NCBI GenBank assembly: GCA_003265895.1
Contig: QFBS01000015.1
Coordinates: 1-34,861 of the forward strand
Direction of reading: 5' to 3'
Length of the DNA stretch: 34,861 nucleotides
From: Candidatus Marinamargulisbacteria bacterium SCGC AG-410-N11
GTDB taxonomy: Bacteria > Margulisbacteria > Marinamargulisbacteria > GCA-2716485 > AG-410-N11
Position numbers and translations under genes: made by a program. Shown here piece by piece: positions 34,103 through 34,861 of the stretch. Under the pieces are notes generated by a model that worked only from the letters and a program-made list of their open reading frames with translations, was not told the DNA's origin and ran no database searches. Every line of letters begins with the position of its first letter. The stretch's first letter is position 1.

Positions 34103-34549
34103 AATGTACCTCCTATTTTATTATAATTTTTCAATTCCCATATTTGACAATAGTTAAACATAAATATTACATGTATATAATCGTTCATTTTATAAAAATA
34201 AGGTTTAATATTTTTTTATAAGCTTTATATGGTTTCTTTGTAAGTAAAAATTAAATCTGACTCATACTTTTTACACAATAGATCATAAAATGAATAATCA
34301 ACATTAAAAATGTAATATCAATGTTAAAATCCAATACAGTCCATTACCTATCAGTCTTCTAACAAGATAAAGTCAAAGAGCCCCAAATGTAAGCCTAAAA
34401 AAGAGAACCGTTTATTTGAGAAACAAAAGAGCGTGTAATAGAGATTTAATTATATTAGCGAAGCAAGTTATTAATCTCTTATACGAGTCTATATTTAAAA
34501 AATAAACAAGTGGTTACAAATCAAAAAATAATCAGTAATAGTTAAACAA
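34103..34549. other. Gene-free stretch with repeat copy B
   Basis: 447 bp with no supported gene. It includes the 82-nt repeat copy B. The 5' part is AT-rich and should hold the promoter of the 129-residue gene. Confidence 0.6.
34407..34488. repeat. 82-nt dispersed repeat, copy B
   Basis: Same length as copy A with about 15 substitutions. It is more AT-rich than copy A, so it may be the older or more drifted copy. The AGAGATT/AATCTC stem is kept. Confidence 0.8.
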
Positions 34550-34861
34550 TTACCCGCCAAAATAGTTCTTATAATAAATAAACAGTTTGTAAAAGCCATA
34601 ACCGTAAAATGGGCTAGCTAAAATAACAACAATAATAAATAAGATCAGCTGATTCCTAGCTGTTTTCATTTCGCTTATAAGTTCAGGCGCTTTTTCTATA
34701 GCATCATACGTAAGAGTTATATGCGTACTATCTTTAGTAATTAGGTTAGATTTAGATAAGTAAATTACAATGTCTCTAAACGGTTGATTTTTTAATTTTA
34801 AATAACGTTGAAGCTCTTCTCTAGAGATTGTATAGTTTTCTTTAGAGTAAATATAAATTAG
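34550..34861 (-). CDS. C-terminus of a membrane protein with winged-helix-like segment (partial)
   Basis: An open frame runs from the right edge to TAA at 34550-34552, giving the last 103 residues of a protein whose start lies outside. YTISREELQRYLKLKNQP, FRDIVIYLSKSNLIT and HITLTYDAIEKAP resemble a winged-helix layout with a beta wing. One strong transmembrane segment (LILFIIVVILASPFYGYGF) follows near the C-terminus. No family recognised. Confidence 0.6.
   Translation of the reverse strand, partial: LIYIYSKENYTISREELQRYLKLKNQPFRDIVIYLSKSNLITKDSTHITLTYDAIEKAPELISEMKTARNQLILFIIVVILASPFYGYGFYKLFIYYKNYFGG

Overview
The window comes from an AT-rich, compact bacterial genome with short intergenic gaps and AAGGAG-type ribosome sites on many genes. 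An LpxB-like glycosyltransferase and several exported proteins suggest a diderm envelope. The housekeeping genes (tilS, efp, tadA, mtaB, miaB, an Mrp/HCF101-type carrier, trpE/trpG-like genes) are bacterial. The mixture resembles uncultivated low-GC lineages such as Margulisbacteria, but the sequence alone does not prove the phylum. Eukaryote-like signalling genes hint at life with, or inside, a eukaryotic host.

Left end (1-7696): a very large minus-strand gene (at least 1,883 codons, running off the left edge) is divergent from a eukaryote-type Ser/Thr kinase gene. The large protein contains a recognisable RasGAP core: a candidate arginine finger at R459, an FLR motif at 563-565, and a helix ending LQSIANN near 596-602, with spacings close to p120GAP. 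It also shares a roughly 100-residue domain with the kinase, where that domain interrupts the N-lobe between the glycine loop and the beta-3 lysine. This RasGAP/kinase pair with a common domain is the best candidate for an undescribed system. Three small proteins with polar, Ser/Asn/Lys-rich N-termini lie elsewhere (25857-26963 and 33713-34102); two of them are diverged paralogues.

7867-15698: tilS and a secreted beta-rich, carbohydrate-binding-like protein on the plus strand face two minus-strand groups. The first is a ManC-type guanylyltransferase overlapping an LpxB-like glycosyltransferase gene. The second is the circularly permuted ATP-grasp / alpha-E / transglutaminase set, a predicted peptide-bond-forming and modifying system, preceded by a 25-codon acidic mini-gene with a very strong ribosome site.

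15699-20822: a decayed partial copy of a YbfF-type hydrolase gene, a 37-codon ORF with an A11 tract overlapping the intact hydrolase gene, a lipoprotein with a GH26 fold that has lost both catalytic glutamates, a small membrane protein, and two nearly identical 222-residue genes of unknown function, each with the same strong terminator.

20823-30658: efp, a DUF3467 gene and tadA, then mtaB and miaB with an alpha/beta hydrolase, the two small paralogues, and mrp (DUF59-ParA-DUF971) followed by two tandem membrane-PAS proteins without kinase domains.

30659-34861: a repeat-rich zone around trpE/trpG-like genes, with a 28-nt direct repeat, a 134-nt long hairpin, two copies of an 82-nt repeat flanking a small gene, and at the right edge the C-terminus of a membrane protein. 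No tRNA, rRNA, CRISPR array or complete insertion sequence was recognised.
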